From positions 181,481,741 through 181,545,740 of the forward strand of contig CM041465.1 in the NCBI GenBank assembly GCA_023213395.1: 64,000 bases of DNA, read 5' to 3'. Positions 47,811 to 61,256 of the stretch are shown piece after piece. The notes under the pieces were generated by a model. The model did no database searches, was not told the origin of the DNA, and worked only from the letters and a program-made list of their open reading frames with translations. The DNA is from Cycas panzhihuaensis (lineage: Eukaryota; Cycadophyta). Position 1 is the first letter of the stretch; every line of letters begins with the position of its first letter. The position numbers were made by a program, and so were the translations under genes.

Positions 47811-47912
47811 TTACCTAATATCTCTTCGATACATTTGTTTGTAAAGGTTGTCAACTGAAAACAACATAGGTTTCCTTTTAAAGAAAGCACTTGGAAGTCT
47901 CAATCTATATTC
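47811..47912 (+). pseudogene. Island of copia integrase zinc-finger (HHCC) codons within the microsatellite
   Basis: The + strand reads GLPNISSI, then in a second frame CKGCQL, then back in the first frame [16 protein letters not shown]. Together they match the copia pre-integrase motif GLP.I......C..C..GKQ.R..FP....W.. with a two-base deletion in the middle. It lies in the expected order, before the RT. Both sides pass straight into TA repeats. Confidence 0.72.
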
Positions 47913-48475
<563 letters not shown>

Positions 48476-49260
48476 AAGGAACTGGAACCGCTTGGACACG
48501 TAATAATGCAGGAAGATGAGGAAGAAGGTCAGTCAGGAATTACTTCAGAAAGTCAAGAAACTGGAGAAGAAAACGGGCTAGAAGAAGGACAAGTTGATTC
48601 GTCATCAACAGTCGTGAGACAACATCGAAAAGGAAGGACCATCATCACCAACTGGTCAGGGAGACATCATCGAAAAAGAAAATCCACAGAAACAAAAAAA
48701 ATTGCCAAAATGGTATATCAAACTGTTGAAGAAGGAAATATATTAGAACAAAAAACTCGAGGGCAAAGGTCAAAACCTCTTCTAAGCAAGGTTGAACCAC
48801 AGAATTTTGACGAAGCGAAAGATCATCCAGAATGGAGAGAAGCAATGGACAATGAAATAAATTCAATCAAGAAAAATCAAACATGGGAATTAGTAGAACT
48901 ACCTGCTAATAAATCATCAGAACTGCAAATGGGTTTACAAAACAAAGAAAGGAGTTGATGGCCAAATTGAAAAACACAAGGCAAGGTTAGTTGCAAAAGG
49001 ATACACTCAAACTGCAGGTGTAGATTTTGATGAGACTTTTTCTCCAGTAGCAAAGATGAACACAGTAAGGACAATAATAGCCTTTACCGCCCAAGGTTGG
49101 GGAATCTCTCAGATGACGTAAAAAGTGCCTTCCTAAACGGTGAACTAGAAGAAGAGGTTTATATGCAACAACCAGATGGATACGCAGAACAGGGAAAAGA
49201 AAATCTAGTCTGCAAATTGAAAAAGGCCTTGTATGGTCTAAAACAAGCAATCCGTTCGGT
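48476..49260 (+). pseudogene. Copia C integrase-RT linker and RT N-terminal part
   Basis: The frame 48506-48958 encodes an acidic linker ([11 protein letters not shown]...) then KVEPQNFDEAKDHPEWREAM and [20 protein letters not shown], the RT opening. After a frameshift near 48925 comes [20 protein letters not shown] then [20 protein letters not shown]. After further breaks, [13 protein letters not shown] and [14 protein letters not shown] sequence appears near 49160-49250. Frameshifts and stops make it inactive. Confidence 0.85.
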
Positions 49261-50300
49261 ATGCTAAACTAGATCACTTTCTTGAAGAAAATAAGTTCAT
49301 CTTGTAACTTTCGATTCCATCTATACATAAGGAAAACAAACAACAAGATAACAATAATTGTTGTGTGTGGATGATATGCTTCTTACTGGGAACGATGTAG
49401 AAGGAATCAAGTGGATCAAAAGTCAACTTCAGCAAAAATTTAAAATGACAGATTTAGGTTCACTAAATTATTACTTGGGACTGGAAATAGGTCAACACCA
49501 AAACTATGTAACTTTATCCCAAAGTAACTACATCAAAAGTCTACTTGTTCGATTTCAGATGGAGAATTGCAATCCATGCACCACCCCCATGGAGACAAAT
49601 TGTAATCTAACAGTAGATAGTATGGAAAAAGATGCCGATGTTACTCTGTACAGGCAAATGATTGGAAGTATGATCTATCCGATGACCCACCAGACCCGAC
49701 ATATCCTACTCAGTAGGACTAATATCAAGGTATATGCAGAATCCAAAGTTGAGACACTGGCAAGCCGCAAAAAGAATTCTGAGATATCTCAAAGGAACAA
49801 CAGATCTCAAATTAGTATATTCAAGGGGGCATCTAATCAAAATAACAGGATACTGCGATTCGTGATCAAGGTGCAACAAAGAACAAAGGAAATCCACAAG
49901 TGGTTTTGTTTTTCTTAGAGCTTCAAAGAATCTCATGGTGCAAGAAGAAACAAGCAACAAGGGCTCTCTCCTCTGTAAGTAGAATATAAAGCGACCACAT
50001 CAAGAACTCCGTGAAGCCATCCGGTTAAGACAACTCTTACTTGATTTAAATCAACAATGAGAAAGAAGCAACTTCTCTAAAGTGTGACAACCAAAGTTCC
50101 ATCAAGTCGACCAAAATCTAATTCGCATGCAAGAACAAAACATATTGAAGTTCATCATCACTTTATAAGAGAAAAGTGCGAACAAAGAAATAGACTTGAA
50201 TACTATCCGACATCCGAACAAGTTGCATCTTCCGACAAAACCTCTTGGGAAAGACTCGGATATTTGAGAGACAAGATTGGACTTTTAGAGATAAAACATT
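49261..50300 (+). pseudogene. Copia C RT C-terminal part and RNase H
   Basis: 49358-49918 carries MLCVDDMLLTGNDVEGIKWI (YVDD altered to CVDD), FKMTDLGSLNYYLGLEIGQ and YRQMIGSMIYPMTHQTRHIL. Shifted frames then give the RNase H pieces [28 protein letters not shown] and RTKHIEVHHHFIREKCEQRN. The end lies 10-30 bases before the purine tract. Several shifts and stops. Confidence 0.85.
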
Positions 50301-50308
50301 AAGAGGGG
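50298..50308 (+). other. Polypurine tract of copia C
   Basis: attaagagggg directly precedes the TG of the 3' LTR. Confidence 0.8.
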
Positions 50309-50526
50309 TGTTGAGATATAATGTTTTATCTAGGATGTAAAAGGGGTCATGTTAGACCAACCCTTAAATGCTCTTATGAGATCATGCCACTTGGCGATTC
50401 TCGAGTGATTGGTTACATTAGTGGTTGTAACCAACTCATGACTCTTGTATACTTAAGTAAATTGAATCTCAATAGAAAACTCACTCATTCCTTTCTCTGC
50501 TTGTTTTTGATCCGCATTTTTCAACA
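50309..50526 (+). repeat. 3' LTR of copia C
   Basis: 218 bp from tgttgagatataatg to tttttcaaca. It shares its first 15 bases with 45905-45919, the only surviving part of the 5' LTR. Confidence 0.88.
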
Positions 50527-50531
50527 AAAAT
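50527..50531. repeat. Target site duplication of copia C, right (aaaat)
   Basis: Perfect copy of 45900-45904. Confidence 0.88.
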
Positions 50532-53142
50532 AATGATTAAAATAAATCCTAAAAAATAAAATGAGTAGATAGTGATGAAGTTTACTGAAAATAGATTGCT
50601 ACAGAGTAGATTTGGGTAAAAAATGATCTCTTAGTGATAAAGTATAACCTGATAAAAAGGGATTTTGTGATAATAATTCAAAAAGGATTTGAAAAAAAAT
50701 GATTGACTTTATCTCATTAAAATCTGCTCAAATCGGCTCCAAATATGGTAAATAACCATTCAAAACTATAGCCCATAAAATTTTAGACTCAACGGGATAT
50801 GTTTTGTAAAAAATCGATACTCCAACGAGAAGATATTACAAAAAATAGCTAGGTACCTTATGTTTTAAGGAAAAATTAAAAAAATAAAAAAGAAAATTTA
50901 TGAGTTTGAAGTTGGATCCCTTCAACAGAACAACTAAAGTCATATGGACTAATATGACCAGGGGCTTGCAACCTTAAAGGGGGCTTAAGAACTTTACAAA
51001 TGGATTTGAAATGTTATATATTAAAGTTTAATTAAAAACAAACTTTGTAAAAAATTAAATCAACGTTAATATGCTGAAACTTGAGCGTTGACCTATGCGG
51101 AGAACAGAGGCATAACAGTTAACTAGAAAGCAATTAAAGAGGTCAATAAAGTAGATCAAGAGGGATGGATTGGGGGCATCAAGGGTCCTACTAAAGGATC
51201 AAATAAAGCTACCTTCAAAAAAATGAATTTTTATATTAAAAAAATAAATAAAATAGTGTATACAGTGCGTGGCCTCTGGGAAGTATCTGACGAACCAGAG
51301 TGTATTCAAAGCTTAAAAATGATGATAATCACTCAAATTTCCATGCTGGGAGAGGGGCAACACATCCTCAAGTAAATCAGGGCAAAAATGAATTAAAGAA
51401 AAGTGATTATATATTATATATACGGTGTAAATAATCGCGGACAACGAGCGTGCAACAGGAGGTCATACAGAGAACAATGATGCTACGGAGTATAAAGAGC
51501 TTTGATTACTCTCAGATCTAAGCTAAGGTATGAAGACAAGAGGCACCTGAATAAAGAAATTGATATTTTACAAATAAATTCAAAAAATATTTCAAAAAAA
51601 TAGTGAGAAAACGATGAAAACCTGATAAAGTGGAGCCTGAATTACTTTGGAGGCTAGATCTCTCTCTGTAGGCCATGAAATGAGATGAAAATTGACAAGA
51701 AGTAAGGTGTCTTAGGAAAAAAGGATCTGGTAAAATTTCAGGACGATCTATTGCTTGTGCACTAAGAATAAGCCTGCAGACCAAATGGGGGCTAAAATGG
51801 AGTAGCAATCGATCAAGATGAGATATCTCACTGTACGATCAACAAAATCTCAAACTGTTTCTTTTACTAGCTCATTAGCTCAATAAGGATCATAATGAGT
51901 GGTCATTTACAGGGGTTTTAAGTGTTAAATTTGCTACACACGCTTGACAAATTGAGGGTATCAAGTCGCCCAAAAAAATAAACTTGAAAAATAAACATAA
52001 AATAAAAAAATATTTTTTTGGATCTAAGAAATGATTAAACACCTTTAGAAATTGACCAAATATAGGTACGAAGGGTCTATAGAAGTAGATCAATAAAAAA
52101 TCTTTCAAAAAAATATAATTTTTATATAAAAAATCAAAAAAATATGTCAACAGAAGGATCCACTTGAAGGAAAAACTTTAGTAGGTTGGATCTCACCAAT
52201 GGAGAAATGAAATATGATGAAACTAGAGGAGTAGCTTGATATAGTTTATGGAAAGATCCCTGCTAAAATTTATGACAAATAGATGCTTATATATAGAGAA
52301 CGAAACTCTGGCTCCCAAGGAGGTTGTACGCCTTTATGGAGATTGTATCACCCAAGAAATGCTTAAAATTAGACTAAACTTACTTGGTCTATCTTGTATC
52401 AGACCTACACCCCTGTCACATAAAAAATCTAATAAAAAGAGAAGCCAAAACAATCAAATGAGAGAAGGGGCAGTGGGGTTTTACTAAAAAAAAAAAAAAA
52501 AAATGGCCAAGCTTCTAGGAGAGAGATCTCTTCGTTAAAGCCTCAAAAATTAAAATCGTCAAATCCAATATGGAGCTGACTCAGAGAGCTTTGAAATGAC
52601 TAGTGATTTGTTAGGGTTTTGTTCACTGTAGAGACTGCACCAGCCTGTAAAAGCATAAGTTCCTTCCCAAACCTTGAAAAGATGATAAATAGATAATAAA
52701 ATCTTATAAAATATCAAATAAAAATTCAGTATAACTTCTTCAAAAAACTTGTTAGGATGAATATGTAGTAATTATTATATAAATTTGAAAAAATGTTAAG
52801 TAAATAGACTAAATATACCAAACATAGCCTAATATTAACAAACTATGCAAAACTTATTAATAAAAACTTCGTAAAGTGATGAGATATTAAATATTTTACT
52901 GATTATAGCTGTGATCCTACATAGATCTATGAAAACATGAGTTATTTTACACATATAAATCATAAATAATAAAAAAATTTAATGAAAAATAATACAAGAA
53001 ACTGCTAACAAGCTTTGTAGAAGGTGAATAGAACTAATATTTGGCTTGTCGTCAGTAGATTTGCTTCAAAAGCTAATGGATCTTCTTACTTCTAAAGAAA
53101 AAACTTCAACAAGCTAAAATTTGAGCCAATGTACGCAAGATC
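50532..53142 (-). other. Leader of copia element B, right part
   Basis: AT-rich sequence continuing the leader. Small ORFs at 51518-51808 and 51890-52150 have no recognisable domain. Poly-A tract near 52485-52502. No coding or structural RNA seen. Confidence 0.65.
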
Positions 53143-53158
53143 TATGCTCGATACTAAA
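53143..53158 (-). other. PBS-like site of copia element B
   Basis: On the - strand TTTAGTATCGAGCATAG abuts the LTR. It resembles the initiator-Met PBS (TGGTATCAGAGC) with one substitution and one deletion. Confidence 0.6.
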
Positions 53159-53489
53159 TGAAGGTTTATAAAATGGAGACAGAGCAGAGCAGATATCAAA
53201 ATAATCAAGTCATTGTATTGAAAGAGAATAAACAAAGTATTACAATCAATCCATTATACAGAGTATATACAACTTTCTGAAAGAAGGTGGTGTCAAAAGA
53301 CACTAGGGTTTGTCAACCCAATAAAGATATAGTTTGAGGGAGGAGGGAAATCTCCTCAACCTCCAAAATTAAAAAATATAATAAAATAATGCTTAATGAA
53401 AGTAACTTTAACCTTACCTTATATACTTCACATGTATGCACTCACATGTATAAATGGTGGGAGTGGGGTGATGAATATTAACCCCAACA
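53159..53489 (-). repeat. 5' LTR of copia element B
   Basis: 331-bp partner of 43165-43495. Confidence 0.93.
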
Positions 53490-53494
53490 AAATT
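53490..53494. repeat. Target site duplication of copia B, right (aaatt)
   Basis: Identical to 43160-43164. Confidence 0.9.
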
Positions 53495-55200
53495 CACTTT
53501 ATAATAGAATTTTATCACTATTTATGTTGGGCACTATTTATACTCTGTTAAGCTTATGATGGAAGCTTTCAAGGGCTCATTAGGCATATTGGACGATTCC
53601 ATATGCTTGATAGGTAACATGTAAAGGTAGTTCGATAGTGGTAGGCTGCATTGGGCTTATTCTTAGGGCATTAAACTCTATTTAAAGGTTCTTTAGATAT
53701 ATTGGGCATCAAATCTTATGCCTAGACAACAAAGCTATTATTATCATCTTCCATGGGCATGATTAGATCCATTTAAGAAGTTTTTAAGCTTATGTTTAAA
53801 GTGTGGTAATGCGTTCTATTGTATATAATGCTTGTTTTATAGTTGATTATCTTGTTTAAAGGTTGTTAGTCTATTTATACTAGTGGGAATACTAGCATGG
53901 TGAATCGTGATCTATTAGAGATATAGTGATTTATAATCAAGTTTGTATTCTTCTTTAAGCTTACAAACCTTGGGATATGATCATAGTTATTAATTTCTCA
54001 TCTTTATGTATTTTTTAAAGTAACATATACCTTAAAAGTTATGCTTACGTCTCTTTAACATAAGTCATTACATGTTGGAGTAAAGAATTATTGATTGATA
54101 AGTGATTTAATCATTGGCTAAAAGTATGAATTTGAAGTATTAAGAAATGGAGATGATTTAGAGTATGTTGGAATCCATGCAAAGCAATTTGGAGCTTGTT
54201 TATTAGTTATTTAGAGGTTGTGTTCATTACATAAATCCACATGAAAAACACTTTGATGTCATAAAAATCTATGGTAAATCTGTGTGCAAATTAGTTGTGT
54301 TGAAGGCTCATTCTAATATAGAGACATCATATAATGATTTTACTTGAAGAGTGTTTATTTTAAAGCTTATTTAGAATGTGAATACTTAGTATGTTGTATG
54401 TATTTATGAGCCACTATGGGTGGTATGATGGTTTGCATGTGTATTAGATTAAGTGATAATGTTATACTTGTTATTTACTTAAAAACACATGAGTAAGTGA
54501 ATTAATTTAATAATTCTTTTTAAAATATTATGATACATGTGAGAGGCAATATTACCTATTTGGAGAGTATGAAGTTATGTATGGAGCACAAAGACCATAC
54601 ATATGAAGTATGAGGCTACATATGTAATATGTGAAACCATCATGAAGTGTGGAGGCCATATACGAAGAATAAAAGTCATGTTTAAAGGATTGGAGTGTTG
54701 TCCTAGTGTGTTTGAAGGCATATGAACCTTCAAAACATTATCAAAACTTATGTCTCAAGCCAATATAAAGCTATTCAAGATCTAGATTGCATGGCATGCA
54801 AAATAAGATATTTTGGGAACCCTTTGCATAGTTCCAAGAGAAAGCATTAAGCCCATATATAAGTGAAAAGTTTTTTGCAAAGGTATGACATGGATAGAAG
54901 TCACAGAAGAAATAGATTTAAGGTGCCTTCTAGAAGTAGGCATATATAATTGTTGATAGGAGTGATTTGAAGGAGACTTAAATGAGTGAAGTTTATAATT
55001 ATGGGTTAATGAAACTATCATTAACGTTGGATCAAATAACATTCATTCATAACTTGAACAGTGTACACCAATGTAAGATTTGTGTTAGTTTGGAAATTTA
55101 GCAAAATTATCCTTAAGGAGGATGGGGAGGGTATGCCAAATATAAATAAGATAAGAAGGGCAATTCTAACCTTTACTAGGGATTTCAAATTATAGATCAA
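53495..55200. other. AT-rich non-coding region
   Basis: No gene recognised. A short degenerate series of phrases like atatgaagtatgaggc/acatatgtaatatgtgaaacc occurs at about 54590-54665, possibly an old tandem repeat. Confidence 0.5.
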
Positions 55201-55220
55201 ATCCTCACTTCTATATTAAG

Positions 55221-55600
55221 GGGGGATATTAGTATGATAATTAAGGTTAACTGCTTATGGTTAATTCTAATTAGTGATTATTTAATATTAAGCCAAAAGA
55301 CATGAATACTAAGACTTGCAACCATTGGTTAATTCACCATTTAGGGTGTTACATAAACCCTTAGGTGGCATTTATAATATAGGTCAACTACATTAAGGAA
55401 GATGTTCTAATTAAGATTGGAAAAAAGATAATCAACAAATTTTCCTATGTGAGTTTTTTTCTAAAAGTGTTTTTTCATATTAAACTTATGTACTATATAC
55501 CTATGCTCTTTAATATTTGCTTGCACATATATGATCAAGATCCTTATTATTAAAAAATGTATGATTTATAGTTTCATATTTTTTCATAGAAAATAAGTAG
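55221..55600 (+). repeat. Copia LTR-like block with purine tract (copy 1 of local pair)
   Basis: attaagggggg (55221-55231) is a purine tract. The sequence after it (tattagtatgataattaagg... to ...catattttttcatag) matches the block at 56337-56660 and 42695-43000 in the same orientation. The upstream tail ctagggatttcaaattatag also matches that before 56337, so each block is a 3' end plus LTR. Confidence 0.65.
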
Positions 55601-56255
55601 GGATAGTTTTATCTATTTGAACCATATTAGGATGGGTATTGTTTATATTGGAAAATTAGTATCTTATTATATGTAGAATCCTTAAGAGCCATATTGGGTT
55701 GTAACAAAGCAAATTCATAGATATTTAGAGTAAACTCTTAATCTTAGTATGGAGTATCTTGGTAGTGGAGATATAAAGTTGCATGGCTATAATGATGCAG
55801 ATTGGGAAGGAGACTTTGATGATTAGAAATCTACTACTTGACATGTGTTTGGTATTGACAATGGATTTGTATCACGGTAATCAAAGAAGCAATAGGCAAT
55901 GGTACTATCTTCTATAAAGGTAGAGTATGAAGGACTCACTTTTGGTGTAAGAGAAGTTTTATAGTTACAAGGACTTTTAGATATCCTTAGTATATCTTAT
56001 AGCACCCTAATTATTTTAGTCACTAAGTAAAGCATTATTCATTTATCAAAGAATCTAAAGTTCATATACATACAAAGCATATTAAAATCCAACAGCAATA
56101 TATAAGTGAAATGATCAAAGTAAGGAAATTACAAATTGACTTTTACTTGAGTGAGAAGTAACTTACATAAGTATTTACCAAAGTACTTACTAAAGATTAA
56201 TTCACTAAGATGCATACCATATTGTGATATAGAGAAGTTATTTTTAAGGGGGTAT
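55601..56255 (+). pseudogene. Copia RT C-terminal and RNase H remnant
   Basis: Reads VGIVYIGKLVSYYM.NP, IHRYLE.TLNLSMEYLGSGD, then LHGYNDADWEGDFDD.KSTT, VFGIDNGFVSR.SKKQ, VLSSIKVEYEGLTFGVREVL and HLSKNLKFIYIQS. These are the usual copia RNase H steps (GYSDADWAGD, SKKQ, LSS.EAEY..). Stops are frequent. It ends with ataagggggtatg, the purine tract at 56245. Confidence 0.78.
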
Positions 56256-56660
56256 GTATTAGTAAGGATGTTCTAGCCTTCATTGGTGATATCAAACTAC
56301 AGATTGAATCACCACATTTGCATTAAGAGAGGATGGTAGGATGGCAGTCATTATTAAGCTGCAAGGTTAATGTTAAATATGGATTAGTTAATACAAAATC
56401 AAAAGGTATGAATATTTTAGAGGATCACAACCATTCAAGTTGGATATACTATTTAGGGGATTACAAATAAACTCATCCATGTATTATCAAAGTGATCTAT
56501 TAATCTTTTGTAATGAGTTTTTTATTGAAAAGTTTTCCCACATAAAACTTGTATATGGTGTATATGTGGTCTTTGATCATTTCTTATTATGTATGATCAA
56601 GATCCTATAATTTAGAATACATATATGCTTCATGTTTCTTCACATATTATGATATGGTAT
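56245..56660 (+). repeat. Copia LTR-like block, copy 2, followed by a PBS-like string
   Basis: tttttaagggggtatg at 56244 and a second tract, cattaagagaggatgg at 56324, precede the LTR-like segment. It ends at about 56650, where tggtatttgaagctcc (56655-56670) resembles a PBS. LTR followed by PBS after an RNase H implies a 3' end joined to a 5' end. Confidence 0.6.
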
Positions 56661-56670
56661 TTGAAGCTCC

Positions 56671-59414
56671 TATTAAGTTTATTGCACTATATCTTGGTTC
56701 ACATCTTAGGATCACTAAATCAATCTTATTTAGAAAATCATCTACTAATATATTTGGAAGACACTTAAAGGTGTCATAATATAAAACTAAACTCGTATTT
56801 GACATTAGTGAATGTCATATATTAGTGTAAATGGAGGACATTAGTGTGTACAATATGATATAATTAGTATTGATGAATGATACCAACCAGTGTATAATGT
56901 TATAACTAGTCCTAATAACTTCTTTAGATTCACCTTTAAAGAGTTCTTGATACTAAAGAAATATCTAAATGTCTCTAAATAATTACTAGACTATTATAAT
57001 AGTGAAATAAATTCCCATATAGGATGGAAGGGAAGCTAACTCTATGGTATATATAACATTAGTTTAAGACGGGGTCATTTTGGAGTTAGTAGATAGAAGG
57101 CCCTAACCTCAGTACCTTATAATATAGAGGCCTAATTTAGATGAGGTTAGAATATTGGTAGTATATAGTATATACTTCATATTATATTGACATATATGAA
57201 ACTAGCTTAGAGAATTGACTTATGCCTTAACTCAATGCAAATTCTATAAACTCTCTTAGTGATCTTGACTCATGAATTGGTAAGATGTGATATAATGGAA
57301 ATTGGGCTTCTATGGATTAGGCATAAGAAGTTGACTTAGTAGGAAATGATAAGAAAAGAAAGGAAAAAGGAAATTCTATTATGCTCTATGACTCATCTAC
57401 CTAGGATATTGGATGTTGTATCATATGAGATGTTTATTACTACATATGTTAAACATATCATGCCATGTCACTTGATGCTAGATATGCTAGTGTTAGGTAT
57501 CACAAATCATGTTATTATTTTATTCACATGGGTCAAATATGATGACTAGTGACATTGCAATTATTATTTATGATGCCCCTTAAAGCATGAGGTCTTGAGA
57601 TATAATATAAATGAAATAACTTACTAATTGATAATGTATTTCTATATTTCTTTCTTTTCATTCCTTTTTGTTCACCTAAGATTTTTTTAGGGTCATCTTG
57701 CCTTTTATACCTTTATTATTTCTCTGACGGTCTACAATCTAAGAATTTCAACTCTTCTACCTATTTTTATTATTGACTTGTGCTCTAGTTAAGGGGATGT
57801 GAAAATTTTGAATAAGATCCATGAAATATGTGAGGGAAGTAAAGATCTACACTTGACATAGTATGGTAGATTGTGACTCTTAAATAAGAAGGTTTTCAAC
57901 TTGAAGAGAAAATATATAAGGTTGCCCCCTAGCTTTGGGGATCATGTAGTGTAGAGTACCTATTCTAGGGAAGCTAAGGGACTAGAAAGGCTCTAGCAAC
58001 ACTACACCATCTTAATTGATGAAAGTTCATCTATGTGGAGTGCAATATGGCTTAGGTACAGTGTGAAAGATGTAGAATGCCATAAAGACTAGTTTATAAG
58101 AGAAGATGGATAGAAGCATGAGAAATGAATGGGAGTGCATAAGGGAATCCTAACATAACATGAATCTACTCTCTTAATAAAAAAATATATATGAATATTA
58201 ACTTTGTAATAATTACTTTTAATCCTTATTAGCACTATCCACACTATACCCTCTATGTAGGTTAAAGTATTTGATGTTACATGCCTTAAAGCAAGTGAGG
58301 ATGTAGAACCTACCTAATCAACATACCATCACTTAACATAGATGGTTAAAATATAAAAGGATGAAAAAAAAAACTTAGAATTCTAAAGAAAGGAAAGTGA
58401 ATGTTGTTTATACTTATGTCTCCACTCCCTTTGTTTAATTAAGTGAAGAAGATAGGATGGGAGATTTTCTCTTATGCCTCCTATCTTTTTTGTATTCAAA
58501 GATAAAGATATGAAGACCTTAATATAAATAGTCTTTATATAAAGATATTGAGATAGTAGTATTAGCTATATATTTCCTTTTTATGAAGAGAACATTATGT
58601 CATAGATAATGAAGAGAATACATGCGTTTTAATTATTTAGTAGTGTTTAAATATAATGGTTTTTCTAACTTTACTTAAGATAAGGTTAAGGAGTATGAAT
58701 TTATAAATGTGGTATAAATTGTATTAGATCTGTAGGTAGCTTTTAATTATGGATCTAATTCATTCCATCTAGATCCATGAGATTTAGCTATGAGTTATGG
58801 ATCTAATTCATTCCAAAGGTATAAATTGATGATAAATCGATCTTAGACTTGTTACAACCCAACATTGCCCAAAATGCCCCTATAGCAAAAATAATGTCCT
58901 TCAAATAGAGAAAACCCAAGTGGATTCAATTTAAAGTAAGAAGAATTAACAAAAGAGATCAACATTATAGAAATAACATGCTTACAAATTGAAATATGTG
59001 TTAGAATTTTTAAAAATTCCCATTTAATGAACCATGGGCTATGATGCCCCTTGGGAAATATGATAGAATCAGAGCAATGACTAGTAAGTAAACAATAGAA
59101 ATGGCATAAATATAATTGAATAATGATTTACAAAAAATAATCTTATATTAGATCATAAATGAGTATAATGGCTCACAATATATCCTCCTTACATCAATGC
59201 ATCAATTCAAGTACTACACACTAAATCCCCTTAATGAGAGTAAAACTGCTCCTCATATTAGTGTAAGCTAAGAATAAAATTGTATAATAAAGAAACATTA
59301 AGGTACAATTGTACAAGAAGAAAATATGAAGGTAAAACTCATGCATGCTCTTGCATGGTAGAAGAGAAATATAAAAACATACTTCTTTAGGGAACTTACC
59401 TAATGTAATTCATT
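56671..59414. other. AT-rich non-coding region
   Basis: No gene seen; the ORF at 57346-57549 lacks a domain. A short duplication of atggatctaattcattcca occurs at 58747 and 58799. 58993-59211 begins tgttagaa and ends ttaca and might be the 3' LTR of the element to its right, but it does not match the 61257 LTR. Confidence 0.5.
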
Positions 59415-59779
59415 AGTCAATATGAGTAAGAATTTTTAACACCTACTCATAATATACAATTCATTATGCCTCATATATAAGAGATTTTTTATCTTATCAA
59501 GAGTTAATGCCTTAGTGAGAATATCAACATGTTAAACCTCAGTGGGATAATAGACCAACTTAACTATCCTACACTGCACCTACTTTTACACAAAGTGATT
59601 TAGACCAAGTTAGATGAGAAATATTTGTATCATACCCAACTACTTTGTGTTGGCTATTATCACCTAAAATAATGGATTGGTTATAACTACCTTTGAGTTA
59701 ACTAAGCCATTCTTCATGAATAACACTAAACAAAAAATGTTTCTCATCATCTATAGACAAAGCAATAGATTTCTTAGCT
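59415..59779 (-). pseudogene. Copia protease-to-RNase H junction (internal deletion)
   Basis: On the - strand: KKAKKSIALSIDDEKHFLFS, EEW, GSYNQSIILGDNSQHKVVGY (protease-side motif ILGDNS.....G), then straight into LCVKVGAVQCRIVKLVYYPT and EVxHVDILTKALTLDKIKNL, the RNase H end. Integrase and RT are missing between them. It marks a non-autonomous deletion derivative; its 5' LTR is probably at 61257-61572. Confidence 0.7.
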
Positions 59780-61243
59780 TTCTTCCTATTTGCTTTAACT
59801 ACCTTTGCATATTTTTTTCTCTTCTGTGACTTTCTCTTACAGTGACTACTGAAGGTGCCTATCTGGTGATCTTCATGATGCGCTTCATTTTGTCTTTATG
59901 GGGTACTTATGAGGTCCCATGGTTGTGGCGGCATTGTCTCCTTTCCTTTGTTGATTCTAGTCATGGCAGTATGATTCCTTCTCTTTTTCTTCTCTTTAGC
60001 ATGCTCTTTATAACATAATAACATATTATCATGTTGTTTTCTATATGTTATGATAATCCTGTATTGAGGTTATGGGTCATTTAGATAATCATGGTATATT
60101 CAAAAAATGCTTTAAATAAATGCTATATGGTTGCCTATTGCTATTGGCTACTGTTGAAGAAGTTGATGTCAACAACCCCATGCCATTGATCCCCGAGGTA
60201 TCACTTTCTTCCTCTCCTTTTTTTTGGTCAAGCTTATGTGGATGGAGATGTAAAGTGTGGCATAGGTGTAGCATCAAGAATGGCCACTAAGTTTTATATA
60301 TTCTTTAGAACGTTCATAGAAGCCAAAACATGAAATATTTACAGCTTCCAAGCTTACATGTCAAGCTTTTAGTGGGCCATGCAAATGCGAGCATCAAAAT
60401 CTTGTAAAAGAGCTAGTTTTTTCCTTATAGTTGAATCAAAATGTGGATGATGTATAAGTGTTGTTATATCTATGAACATACTTTAAATAGAGATATATAT
60501 TTTTAATATTTTTTTTTGACATTTTCTTCTATAAAATAGACCTTATAGGGATTTATAGTGATTATAACAATGCATAATCTGATAGAGAACTATGGCTTCA
60601 AGTAGCCATTAAGAAAATAAATTTTTTATATATTTTTAATTCCCTTTTGATAACAGATATGCTACCTCTACAGGGTGATCAAGCCTACAAGAGTAGTTGA
60701 TCTTGTCTATTTTTGAAAAGAAAATAATTACTCCAAAAATTATTTTGTGACCTTAGATAAAGAACTTGCATGCTTGGAAAAGGATACCTACATACACTTA
60801 ATAATGGTCATTAAAAAAACTTTTTGAATACATAAAAAATATTTGTCATTTTTTGCCTCATTTTACAACTTTAAATAAGTTCAACAATAACTTAAAAAAT
60901 TTTCATTAAGTAACTTTGAAACTTCTTCAAAATAAGCTTCAAACAACCTTTTTAATAGCTCTAAATAAGCTTTAAATAGCCTTTGATAGCATTAAAGCAA
61001 ACCCTTAAAAAGACTTAAAATAATGATGAAAATAGTCCTAAATACTTTAGAAAATAGTAATGGTAATAACCCCTTAAAATATGCATAAAATATAGCCAAA
61101 ATTATCTTTAAATATTTTGAAAAAAATGACTACAAATAGGTCATTAATAAGGTACAAAATCAAGTTCCTAAAACAACTTCAAATATATCTAATAAATAAA
61201 TAAAATATGCTCTAAAATGTCACCCTCAAGGATTGAACCTTGG

Positions 61244-61256
61244 GGCTTTGATACCA
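61244..61256 (-). other. PBS next to copia LTR, copy 2
   Basis: Reads TGGTATCAAAGCC on the - strand, next to the LTR. Confidence 0.82.

Noticed and set aside
54782-55042. - strand ORF of 86 residues
   Set aside because: AT-rich, no motif, no homologue in the window, and no promoter or splice context.
58993-59211. Possible 3' LTR (tgttagaa...ttaca) for the element with its 5' LTR at 61257
   Set aside because: It does not match the 316-bp LTR sequence and is shorter; boundaries rest only on TG...CA.
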